Shown one piece after another: positions 1 to 6,660 of a stretch of DNA of 6,979 nucleotides. Location of the stretch: the NCBI GenBank assembly GCA_027622115.1, contig JAQBZS010000382.1, forward strand, positions 1 through 6,979, given 5' to 3'. This stretch comes from Planctomycetota bacterium. Its GTDB lineage: Bacteria > Planctomycetota > Planctomycetia > Planctomycetales > Planctomycetaceae. Positions within the stretch are counted from its first letter, which is position 1. Each line of letters opens with the position of its first letter. Position numbers and translations under genes: made by a program. Under the pieces are notes generated by a model. That model ran no database searches. It was not told the origin of the DNA and saw only the letters and a program-made list of their open reading frames with translations.

Positions 1-40
1 AGACCCCTTTTTCAGATAGCTTCTAGCGGCGATTACGGCG

Positions 41-1243
41 TTAGGCGGCTTGCCCCCGAATTTCCGGAAACAGCGGTGATTGGTTCAAGCCTGTATTTCC
101 GAGTGCCCGAGCCATCCCGCGCACAACACGCTCCTGCTGTTGAGCCGTGATCTCGGCGAAGATCGGCAGGGAGAGGACTTCCTGGCTGGTGGCTTCGGAA
201 ACCGGAAAATCACCGGCCTGATAACCCAGCGAGTCGAAGCACGTCTGCAAATGCAGCGGTTTCGGATAGTAAACCGCACATCCGAGTTTGTCGGCTCGCA
301 GCGACTGCAAAACCTGATCGCGCCGACCGCCCGTGACTCGCACGGAATACTGATTGAACACGTGTCGTCGGTTCGGCAACACGACGGGAACCTCGACCGC
401 GTCCGCGAGACCGTAATGCTGGATCAATCGGTCATAACGTGCGGCATTTTGGATGCGACCGTCGGTCCATGCGTCGAGTTCTTCGAGCTTGACTCGCAGG
501 ATGGCGGCTTGCAGGGCGTCAAGCCGGCTGTTGAGTCCGATTTCGACATGTTCGTATCCGCCGATGTCGCCGTGGACTCGAAGCCGTCGAATGCGAGCGG
601 CCAGTTCATCCTTGTCGGTGGTGATCATGCCGCCATCGCCGGCACCGCCGAGATTTTTCGTCGGGAAAAAGCTGAAACAACCGACGTCGCCAAGCACGCC
701 GGCATGGCGGCCGAAATATTGAGCACCGATGGCTTGGTACGCGTCCTCGACGATCGACAGTCCGTGAGCTTTCGCGATCGATCGCAGCGATTCCATCTCG
801 ACCGTTTGCCCAAACAAATGCACGGGCATGATGGCCTTCGTTTTTGGAGTCACGGCAACTTCGACTTGAGCCACGTCCAGGTTGTAGCTGCCGGGTTCGA
901 TGTCGACAAACACGGGCCGCGCGCCAAGTCGATGGATGGCGCTTGCCGTGGCGAAGAAGGTGAAGGGGCTGGTGATGACTTCGGCACCCGGTCCGATGTC
1001 CAACGCCATCATGGAGAGAATTAACGCGTCGGTCCCGGACGCACAGCCGATGGCATGCTTGGCACCGCAATACTCCGCAATCTCCCGCTCCAGCGCGGCG
1101 ACTTCCTCGCCCAGGATGAACGCTTGCGACTCGAAGACTCGTTGCGATGCCGCCAGGATTCGATCGGCAATGTTGTGATGCTGGGCGACCAGATCAGTAA
1201 ACGGAACGGGGACCAAAGATTGGTCGACCATGAGCGACTCCAT
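41..1243 (-). CDS. DegT/DnrJ/EryC1/StrS-family PLP-dependent sugar aminotransferase (WbpE-like)
   Basis: Predicted cytoplasmic PLP enzyme that transfers an amino group from an amino acid, usually glutamate, to a keto-sugar nucleotide for amino-sugar synthesis. The 400-residue length is normal for the family. Visible landmarks are the cofactor phosphate-binding segment GCASGTDAL (residues 66-74), the pyridine-nitrogen Asp167 in EDAYQAIGA, the Schiff-base Lys196 in SFFPTKNLGG, and NSRLDALQAAIL (238-249). Overall it resembles WbpE-type enzymes acting on UDP-3-keto sugars; the exact sugar cannot be read from the sequence. The first ATG (1243) has only a weak upstream ribosome site. The second ATG (residue 5, at 1231) has GGAG six bases before it and may be the true start. 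It lies alone on the minus strand, divergent from the thioredoxin-fold gene. No polysaccharide partner gene is visible to its left. Family assignment is firm; substrate is inference. Confidence 0.93.
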   Translation of the reverse strand: MESLMVDQSLVPVPFTDLVAQHHNIADRILAASQRVFESQAFILGEEVAALEREIAEYCGAKHAIGCASGTDALILSMMALDIGPGAEVITSPFTFFATASAIHRLGARPVFVDIEPGSYNLDVAQVEVAVTPKTKAIMPVHLFGQTVEMESLRSIAKAHGLSIVEDAYQAIGAQYFGRHAGVLGDVGCFSFFPTKNLGGAGDGGMITTDKDELAARIRRLRVHGDIGGYEHVEIGLNSRLDALQAAILRVKLEELDAWTDGRIQNAARYDRLIQHYGLADAVEVPVVLPNRRHVFNQYSVRVTGGRRDQVLQSLRADKLGCAVYYPKPLHLQTCFDSLGYQAGDFPVSEATSQEVLSLPIFAEITAQQQERVVRGMARALGNTGLNQSPLFPEIRGQAA

Positions 1244-1771
1244 TCGCTTGTATCGTGCTTCGGCGGGACGGGAGAGAGGAGAGCGCGGGTAAGTTATGGA
1301 CGGCCTAAAAACGTGTCAAGATGTGCGAAACGCACCGGGCTTTTCCGAGTGGACACGGTGGCGAAGCGTGCAGCCATGACTGTTGTGCGGAACCTAGCGG
1401 CGAGTTGCGTCTGTTGTGCAGCGTCGAGCGCTTCGGCAAGTACAGCTGACACTTGCGGTACATCTGGACGTAGCTGTTGTAGCTCGGTGAGTCGTTCCAC
1501 TGAATCACTCGCACGCTCGGCGATGACACCCAGCGCATTCCGGGGTCAGGATGCTGGTCGATTATGCGAGCCAGTTAATCGACGATTGGTGACACCTGCG
1601 AGAACACGGAGTGGCCCGTTTGCTGCAATTCGGGAATGCGGCCTCGCTCCAACTCAGACCGCTCCGCCGAATGAGGCGGCGTTGGTGTTGCGACTTTACT
1701 CCCCCACGGAATTCATGCAAAAGTAGCTGACGTTTGGAACGACCCCGGTTCGATCTCACAGGAATATGACC
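1244..1771. other. Long spacer between divergent genes, no confident intact gene
   Basis: These 528 bases separate the start of the minus-strand aminotransferase gene from the start of the plus-strand thioredoxin-fold gene, so promoters for both should lie here. I could not pick out a convincing -35/-10 pair for either. A small inverted repeat, CCGCC (1664-1668) with GGCGG (1675-1679) around a six-base loop, is present without a T tract. The only coding-like signal is the possible decayed minus-strand frame listed separately. Reading frames on both strands are short or look like shadows. Confidence 0.5.
1305..1712 (-). pseudogene. Possible decayed reading frame of unknown function
   Basis: One minus-strand frame stays open from just after a TGA at 1713-1715 to a TAG at 1305-1307, except for one in-frame TAA at 1575-1577. 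Conceptual translation on both sides of that stop looks protein-like: RIPELQQTGHSVF and FSQVSPIVD before it, DQHPDPGMRWVSS and IQWNDSPSYNSYVQMYRK after it. In the stretch of 41 codons that begins with the Ser-Val of PSVRVIQW, I counted 35 ending in G or C, which is the bias of the real genes here. The bias fades toward the 3' end. There is no good start codon or ribosome site, and I do not recognise the family. A second minus-strand frame (1294-1500) overlaps the same bases and also gives a plausible-looking peptide, so this may be chance. Confidence 0.25.
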
Positions 1772-2073
1772 ATGACACGAGCCAATTGGTTGCAGCGACT
1801 GACGATGAGTCTGATGGTCCTCGTCTTGCACACGGCGTGGTCGTTGGCCGACGAGAAGACATAAACTCGCCGCGATACGAGCGAACTGACTGACACCGAG
1901 TTCAAGCATATCCACCAAAAGTTGACTCGCATGAGTACCGAGAAAGTCTGGTCGATTCCGTGGCAGTTGTCGGTCCGGGAGGCTCGGGAGTTGGCTGCAA
2001 AAGAGAACAAGCCGGTCTTCCTGTGGATCTCGAGTAATTGCGGCACTCACCCTCTGGGTCCGTGTTGAGGCTC

Positions 2074-2108
2074 CGCCAGTGTGGGCCGCGTGACGGCCTT
2101 CAATGATG
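2074..2108 (+). promoter_or_regulatory. SECIS-like hairpin just downstream of the in-frame TGA
   Basis: GGGCCG (2083-2088) pairs with CGGCCT (2094-2099, outer pair G-U) around the five-base loop CGTGA. After a U-U mismatch the stem continues with 2080-2081 against 2101-2102 and, after a G-A mismatch, 2077-2078 against 2104-2105. Twenty bases separate the TGA from the loop, and the second loop base is G. Published criteria for bacterial SECIS elements ask for a loop of about 3-14 bases placed about 16-37 bases after the UGA, with a G among the first two loop bases; all are met. GC-rich coding DNA folds easily, so this is supportive, not proof. Confidence 0.45.
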
Positions 2109-2938
2109 CAGAGATTGTCAAGATCCTCGGTTCGAAAGTCGTGCCTGTCGCGACGCACGTCCGCGACACCAAGCGACAGGATGTCGATGGAGAATTTTTC
2201 AGAAGCGTTTGTAGCCACATCCGCTACTGGCAATCTGGTGCCTGTCTCTTCACGCCGGATGGCAAGGTGCTCGGACAATGCTCGGCGACCAGCAAGAAAG
2301 AAGTGCTGGACCTGCTCGAATCCGCGCTCGCGAAATTTCAACCGCCGAATGAGCCATACATCATTGAACCGCTCGGCAAAGTTGACGAAAAGAACCGCTA
2401 CGTCGTCGAGGCTCCGGAAGGCACTGTCGTCGTCTCCACAATGATGGCGCATCTCAGCCAACGCGGCAGCGGGCGGACTCCGTGGTTCGACAAACTACTT
2501 CCCGAGACTGTGGCGATTGACCGACTCTGGATTCTCAAGGACGAAGCCAAGGCACTCGCTGCTGGGACGTTTCCAGCGAGTCTGAAATCACGGATCGCTC
2601 AATGGCATCTGGTCGACAGCATCACGTTCGACCAGAACCGCGGCGGCACCATCAAGCAGTTTGATCTCGAACTGAAGAATGGCCGGCTGACCGGTTCCAT
2701 GCACATGGCGTCAACCAAGAGCCACTCGATGCGATTGGACATCTTGGGCTTCATCGAGTCGAAGGGGCAGCAGATCACGCGTTTCGATTTCGTGGCCCGA
2801 GGTACGCGATCGGCTGACAACGGTAAGCCGTATCCAATTGCCTTCGCCTTCTCGCTCGCCGACGAACAGCACATTGCGTTCAAAGTGCCACCATACCCAG
2901 TTCTGGGCTACAGCCCGAAGGTTTACTTGCGGAACTGA
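2081..2938 (+). CDS. Open C-terminal part of the thioredoxin-fold protein
   Basis: This is the uninterrupted portion downstream of the internal TGA, beginning at a GTG that is probably not a true start because no ribosome site precedes it. The first roughly 90 residues complete the thioredoxin-like fold: TAFNDAEIVKILGSKVVPVA, then GEFFRSV, then GACLFTPDGKVLG, then a helix ending LLESALAKF. The following roughly 190 residues form a second domain I cannot name, with TPWFDKLLPETVAIDRLWIL, AQWHLVDSITF, FDLELKNGRLTGSMHM, ITRFDFVARGT and PIAFAFSLA. I recall this two-part architecture from planctomycete proteins of unknown function, but cannot check that here. The long intact frame with normal codon bias argues that selection acted until recently or still acts. 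If expressed with its upstream part, it would be exported and act in the periplasm or outside the cell, presumably in thiol redox chemistry. Confidence 0.75.
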   Translation: MGRVTAFNDAEIVKILGSKVVPVATHVRDTKRQDVDGEFFRSVCSHIRYWQSGACLFTPDGKVLGQCSATSKKEVLDLLESALAKFQPPNEPYIIEPLGKVDEKNRYVVEAPEGTVVVSTMMAHLSQRGSGRTPWFDKLLPETVAIDRLWILKDEAKALAAGTFPASLKSRIAQWHLVDSITFDQNRGGTIKQFDLELKNGRLTGSMHMASTKSHSMRLDILGFIESKGQQITRFDFVARGTRSADNGKPYPIAFAFSLADEQHIAFKVPPYPVLGYSPKVYLRN

Positions 2939-3101
2939 TGGCCTGTCGGAGTCACTTCGGACGGTTGGCCCGTTCTGAACGCTCAATAACTGTGATGTCC
3001 AACGGCAATAAGCTGTCCTGAAGTCGGGTGTAGGGTGTTGAAAATTCGCTCTTGACGACCGATTTTCTTCATGCAGGTTGTCGTCGCATGATGTGCGTTG
3101 C
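2939..3101. other. Convergent spacer, weak terminator-like structure only
   Basis: The plus-strand thioredoxin-fold gene and the minus-strand fusion gene end facing each other across 163 bases. I see no gene. GACGACC (3054-3060) can pair with GGTTGTC (3076-3082), one wobble pair, around a 15-base loop rich in T on the plus strand; GGCC/GGCC plus GTC/GAC near 2940-2972 gives another weak fold. Neither is followed by a clear T tract, so termination here is a guess. Confidence 0.35.
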
Positions 3102-5459
3102 TCAAGTGGTTAATCGAGCGAACATCGTGTGTTTCGGCTGATTGTTGATTCGAGTCATCACGTCTCCGACCTCGATCGCATCACGAATCTCGGGCAGAAC
3201 TTTCGCAGCCGCATTGAGATACGCATCCACATGGCGATCCTGATGCGCAAGCGTGGGTGCGAACCCCGGTCCCGCGAGGAACCCGTGGTCCAACATACGT
3301 GTTGTAAACAGGGTCAACAGTGAATTGGCAGCGGCATGATCGAAGCCGAGATTCAGCATTTGTGGCCGCCCGCCGACTGTCAGCGGGACACCGATTCGAG
3401 CGGCGATTGCTGCCAGTCCGTCGCGAGTCCGAATGCCGATCTTCACTAAATGAGCGGGCACGTCGATCCGCATCATCTTGCCGACGGCCGCCAATGCCGC
3501 TGCGGGACCGACGCCTTCCGTCCAATACGCACTCGACACAAACGTGCCTTGCGCGGCCGACATCACTTCGCCTCGTCCGATGATCGCCCCCATCGCGAAA
3601 CCATTGCTGATCGACTTTGCAAATACAGCCATGTCGGGATCCACGCCGAACTTGAGATGCGCGCCGCCCAGACAAAGCCGCCACCCGACGGACACCTCGT
3701 CGAAGACCAACCGAATCCCGTAACGATCCGCACGCTCGCGCACCCCTTCCAGGAAGCCGGGATCCGGGTCCACGCTGCGAGTTGACTCCATCACGATCGC
3801 GGCCAATTCGTTCCCGTGGACGCTCAAGATTTCGTCCAGCTTATCCAAGCGGTTGTACTCGAACGGCAACGCGGTCCCTTTGAGTCCCGCCGGAACGCCT
3901 TGGGGTTCGAGTCCCGGCAGCAGATGGCTCTTGAGGGTCTCGGTGCCGGATTCGGCGAGATTCGCGGCGAGATACCAGTCATGCCAGCCGTGGTAACCAC
4001 AAATGGCGACTTTGTCTCGCCCCGTGGACGCACGCGCGATCCGTACGGCGACGGACAACGACTCACCCCCCGTGCGGCAGAATCGCGCCATCTCGGCCCA
4101 CGGATGAATCGCCAGCAACAATTTTGCCAATTCAACTTCGTCGTGAGTTTGCTGGGTGGCCATCGATCCGAATTGGACTCGGCGGATCACGGCTTCGTTC
4201 ACGTCGGGGTCGGCGTAGCCCAAGATGCAGGCCAGAATCCCGTTGGACGACATGTCGATGAAACGTCGACCGGCCGTGTCAATGACTTCGCAGCCGATGG
4301 CCTGTTCGTAATACGCTGGCCAATGACCGGGTGCGAACATTTCCGGCCGCTTCGACAGCAATTGTGTGCCGCCGGGAATGATCGTTTTCGCTTCACGATA
4401 TTGTTCATTGACGAGTTCGCCGGTGGGACGCGGCGTGATGCCGAGCAGTTGTTCGGCGTTGGTTTTGAAGATGCGTTCGATGTCGCCGTCGTTCAGGCAC
4501 ATCGTGCGGCAAGCCTGCTTTAGCGCGAGCAACGATTCGATGCCCACCGGGAAATGTCCGCCGTGCAGCCAGCCGTTCCAGTCGACGTTGTGTTGGTAGA
4601 TCCACATGAAGCCGTCGCCGGTGGACAATGCTCGACCTCGGATATCGGAGACGGGGAAATCGCTGCCGTACATCAATCGAGTCGTCCCGGTCTGCCGAAT
4701 AATGGACTCGAACGCGGTCGGTTCGCAGATGGCGGACGAATCGAAGTACACATTGTCGATCCCGCGCAGCACGTGAATTGCGTCCGCAGTGTGCCCGGCG
4801 TTGAACCCGCGAGCCGCGTGGGCCAGCACCAGCCTCGCATTCGGATACCGCGTGCAGTGGTTCACGATGTAGGTCTGGTTGGCTGGTTCGCTGAGAGCCT
4901 TGGGCAACACCATATGCATGGTGATCCACAGGCCGTGTTTGTCGGCCAATTCCCAGGCCCATTCGGGCAGGAATTCGGACTGGTCCGCGTAAAACGTCTG
5001 GTCGCGATCGGCGAAACAGTGATAGACCTTGAAGCCGGAAAACGCATGCTCCAAGAGGTCCCGTTCGACTTCGGCGGGATCGTGCTTGGGCGTAATCATC
5101 ATCAGCCCGCGACATTCGCGATGCGCCTGCAATTCGACCGCGAGGAACCGGTTTGCGGCTAAACAATCCAAGTTCGGCACGGGAAACGGAAAGTAGAGCC
5201 CTCGACGAATGACGCGATCGCCCATCCACGCGGACATGCTGTTGATCATCGCGTCGTAACCGATGTCGGTTCGATGATAAGGTTCCGCGTCTTCGCCGCG
5301 CGAGTGGATATGATTGATGTCATACCAATGCGCATGCGCGTCGAACGCATTTGGCGGGATGAAATCGGCGAGGGCGGAATCGAACAGCCGACGGTCGTGG
5401 TCGGTAAATTCAAAACGCGCCGGATCGAGCATATTGCGGCGGATATCGGGCATGCCCAT
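3102..5459 (-). CDS. Fusion protein: metal-dependent amidohydrolase plus class III (GSA-aminomutase-like) aminotransferase
   Basis: This 785-residue protein joins two enzymes. Residues about 1-342 form an amidohydrolase-2-type barrel with metal-ligand candidates His42 and His44 (DAHAHW), His182 (TMHM), His214 (LAHAARGF) and Asp267 (YGSDFP), and a conserved-looking Lys144/His147 (FKVYHCF). Residues about 350-785 form a fold-type I PLP aminotransferase of class III resembling glutamate-1-semialdehyde aminomutase: RTGGESLS (462-469), GYHGWHDW (488-495), cofactor Asp587 in VFDEVSVGW and Schiff-base Lys615 in AKSISNGFAMG. Both active sites look complete. I recall this aminotransferase subgroup, with GYHGWHDW and a WTE segment near residues 646-648, from surface-polysaccharide gene clusters; chlorophyll/heme synthesis is less likely given the fusion. 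No signal peptide, so cytoplasmic. ATG 5459 is only two bases after AGG; the second ATG (5453) is eight bases after it and may be the real start. Substrates are unknown. No frameshift or internal ribosome site suggests two separate proteins. Confidence 0.9.
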   Translation of the reverse strand: MGMPDIRRNMLDPARFEFTDHDRRLFDSALADFIPPNAFDAHAHWYDINHIHSRGEDAEPYHRTDIGYDAMINSMSAWMGDRVIRRGLYFPFPVPNLDCLAANRFLAVELQAHRECRGLMMITPKHDPAEVERDLLEHAFSGFKVYHCFADRDQTFYADQSEFLPEWAWELADKHGLWITMHMVLPKALSEPANQTYIVNHCTRYPNARLVLAHAARGFNAGHTADAIHVLRGIDNVYFDSSAICEPTAFESIIRQTGTTRLMYGSDFPVSDIRGRALSTGDGFMWIYQHNVDWNGWLHGGHFPVGIESLLALKQACRTMCLNDGDIERIFKTNAEQLLGITPRPTGELVNEQYREAKTIIPGGTQLLSKRPEMFAPGHWPAYYEQAIGCEVIDTAGRRFIDMSSNGILACILGYADPDVNEAVIRRVQFGSMATQQTHDEVELAKLLLAIHPWAEMARFCRTGGESLSVAVRIARASTGRDKVAICGYHGWHDWYLAANLAESGTETLKSHLLPGLEPQGVPAGLKGTALPFEYNRLDKLDEILSVHGNELAAIVMESTRSVDPDPGFLEGVRERADRYGIRLVFDEVSVGWRLCLGGAHLKFGVDPDMAVFAKSISNGFAMGAIIGRGEVMSAAQGTFVSSAYWTEGVGPAAALAAVGKMMRIDVPAHLVKIGIRTRDGLAAIAARIGVPLTVGGRPQMLNLGFDHAAANSLLTLFTTRMLDHGFLAGPGFAPTLAHQDRHVDAYLNAAAKVLPEIRDAIEVGDVMTRINNQPKHTMFARLTT

Positions 5460-5502
5460 CGCCTTTCTAGCGTGAGTACCTGGTTTCGATTGTCTCGCGA
5501 AG

Positions 5503-5546
5503 GGTCACGGGACCATTGTCCCGTGACCGCTCGGGACAATGGTCCC
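5503..5546. repeat. Overlapping inverted repeats with two mutually exclusive hairpins
   Basis: An 11-bp perfect stem, GGTCACGGGAC (5503-5513) with GTCCCGTGACC (5518-5528), closes a four-base loop. The 14-mer GGGACCATTGTCCC (5509-5522) is also the exact reverse complement of GGGACAATGGTCCC (5533-5546), giving a 14-bp stem with a ten-base loop that uses the same bases. The unit lies four bases past the esterase stop codon and ahead of the fusion gene, so it could end or stabilise the esterase transcript or belong to a dispersed REP-like family. No T tract follows on either strand, so it is not a standard intrinsic terminator. Confidence 0.8.
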
Positions 5547-5549
5547 AAG

Positions 5550-6503
5550 CTACGGCTTGCCTGACTTGGTCGTCGGTTGCAACAGTTTGAGCATGGCGCG
5601 ACCCATTCCGTCACCGATCAGATAATAGGTTTCGGCATTTCCGTTCCAGTGATAAGCCTGCCCGGATGGCGACTGCTCCTTCGGACGGTAGAAATCTTTC
5701 GTGCCGACAAACGCCACGTTGCCCTTGAATTCTTCCAGCTTCGCGACTTCCGCTTGCGCTTTCATGAGCGACAAGGCTCGCGGATGTCGTTCCTCGCGAC
5801 CGCTCATGCCGGTTTCCGCAATGACGAACGGCAACTTCGGCACGCCCAGATCTTTCCGGATGTCGCGAATGAAGTTGGCCATGTTCTGGGCATAGGCGTC
5901 GTTGAATCGCTGATTCACGCGATCATTCCAGCCTTGGTGCCAGCCGAATCCCGACATGTGCATTTTCTTGCCGGCAAACTGCGGAAAGTGCTCGCCAACT
6001 TGACCCAGGACTTCGCGCGTGTGTCGCAGCAATTCTTTGTAATACAGGCCGGTTTCGCCGCCGGAACTGGGAGGACGGAAGTCCTTCGCCAAGCTCTTGC
6101 CGCCCCACGCGAGTTTGATGAGCAGCACGGGTTCTTCAAATCGATCGCCCACCACGGAGCCGAAACCAAGTTCCGGCCCGATGAAGCCTTCCTGATGTCC
6201 GAATCCGGGTTTCAGATCCCCCTTTCGGTCGAGATACCAGATTTGCACGTCGGTGCGGCTGATCCAACTGCCGTCTTTATTGGCGAGATGATTGAATTTG
6301 CGAGTCGGATTTGGATGCTGAACGAGCCACTCGAGAGAACCGCGTCCGCCGTTGGCCCGCTCTTCGGCTTTCACTCGTCCGTGGCCCTGCATGTTCGATT
6401 GCCCGGCAAGGATGAAAACTCGAACCCATTCGTTTTCGGCCTGAATCGGCGTCGTAACGGCAAGAGCGATGCAGCAAATCAGCAGAACGATTCTTCGGGA
6501 CAT
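5550..6503 (-). CDS. Secreted sialate-O-acetylesterase-like SGNH hydrolase (carbohydrate esterase)
   Basis: Predicted exported esterase that removes acetyl groups from sugars, of the SASA/SGNH type. The chosen ATG (6503) has GAGGA seven bases upstream and begins a clear signal peptide, MSRRIVLLICCIALAV, with likely cleavage after IQA (residue 22). The mature protein opens with VFILAGQSNMQG, giving nucleophile Ser36. Further blocks are LLIKLAWGGKSLA, GFGWHQGWND (the family's WxQG block) and YHWNGNAETYYLIGD, where His285 is the likely catalytic base. The usual Asp three residues before that His is absent (Gln282), so a Ser-His dyad or a different acid is possible. Length 317 residues fits a single domain. 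The frame stays open another 104 codons upstream through the tandem repeat and into the sulfatase gene, but that stretch has no secretion signal and is not part of the protein. Substrate is inferred only from family; it follows a sulfatase gene by 157 bases. Confidence 0.88.
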   Translation of the reverse strand: MSRRIVLLICCIALAVTTPIQAENEWVRVFILAGQSNMQGHGRVKAEERANGGRGSLEWLVQHPNPTRKFNHLANKDGSWISRTDVQIWYLDRKGDLKPGFGHQEGFIGPELGFGSVVGDRFEEPVLLIKLAWGGKSLAKDFRPPSSGGETGLYYKELLRHTREVLGQVGEHFPQFAGKKMHMSGFGWHQGWNDRVNQRFNDAYAQNMANFIRDIRKDLGVPKLPFVIAETGMSGREERHPRALSLMKAQAEVAKLEEFKGNVAFVGTKDFYRPKEQSPSGQAYHWNGNAETYYLIGDGMGRAMLKLLQPTTKSGKP

Positions 6504-6560
6504 GGCACGATCCTCAAACAACGGTTGAACAAGCCAACTTCGAACGTGCAGAGGATATTG

Positions 6561-6650
6561 CATCAGCACCATCAGTCGCATCAGCACCATCAGTCGCATC
6601 AGTCGGATCTGTCGGATCTGTCCGATCTGTCCGATCTGTCCGATCTGTCC
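6561..6650. repeat. Ten-unit 9-bp tandem repeat (minisatellite) between sulfatase and esterase genes
   Basis: Ten uninterrupted 9-bp units: catcagcac, catcagtcg, catcagcac, catcagtcg, catcagtcg, then gatctgtcg and four copies of gatctgtcc, with a partial unit gatacgg after. The two unit types share the pattern xATCxGxCx, so the array looks like one repeat that diverged and then re-expanded. Its period is a multiple of three, which keeps frames open on both strands and creates spurious open frames. It lies in the presumed leader of the esterase message, 58 bases upstream of its start codon, and does not fold strongly by eye. Confidence 0.95.
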
Positions 6651-6660
6651 GATACGGTTC

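Larger units (their letters stand above)
1772..2938 (+). pseudogene. Secreted thioredoxin-fold protein interrupted by in-frame TAA and TGA (candidate selenoprotein or decaying gene)
   Basis: A single frame runs from ATG 1772 to TGA 2936-2938 (388 codons) with stops at codon 31 (TAA, 1862-1864) and codon 99 (TGA, 2066-2068). AGGA at 1760-1763 sits eight bases before ATG 1772; an ATG at 1766 is too close to it. Residues 1-26 form a signal peptide: Arg residues, hydrophobic MSLMVLVL, likely cleavage after SLA. Past the TAA the frame is still protein-like: EFKHIHQKL, VWSIPWQLS, then AAKENKPVFLWIS, a typical first helix and strand of a thioredoxin fold. Next comes CGTHPLGPC (Cys90, Cys98) directly followed by TGA, where redox residues are expected, then the rest of the domain. 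Keeping one frame across both stops shows this is one gene. Possible readings: TGA as selenocysteine with TAA a mutation (for example CAA to TAA) or sequence error; or a young pseudogene. Starts after the TAA (TTG 1922, ATG 1931) lack ribosome sites and would lose the signal peptide. Confidence 0.7.

Noticed and set aside
80..1024. 314-codon plus-strand open frame
   Set aside because: It lies wholly antisense to the well-supported sugar aminotransferase and has no recognisable domain; a shadow frame in GC-rich DNA.
1055..1726. 223-codon plus-strand open frame
   Set aside because: It begins antisense to the aminotransferase and runs into the spacer with Cys/Ser/Arg-rich, low-information sequence and no ribosome site.
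1562..2461. 299-codon minus-strand open frame covering the start of the thioredoxin-fold gene
   Set aside because: Its translation is rich in Arg, His and Ser with no domain, and it opposes a frame with signal peptide, ribosome site and thioredoxin-like segments. Its length depends on the opposite strand's codon bias.
3029..3050. Insertion-sequence end suggested by tagggtgttgaaaa
   Set aside because: It looked like a transposon terminus, but no matching inverted copy, target duplication or transposase remnant is present in the window.
3816..4523. 235-codon plus-strand open frame, and others at 4554-5162 and 5577-6683
   Set aside because: All are antisense to confident genes (fusion protein, esterase) and carry no recognisable motifs.
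6561..6650. CRISPR array
   Set aside because: Units are 9 bp, directly adjacent, with no spacers; a simple tandem repeat.
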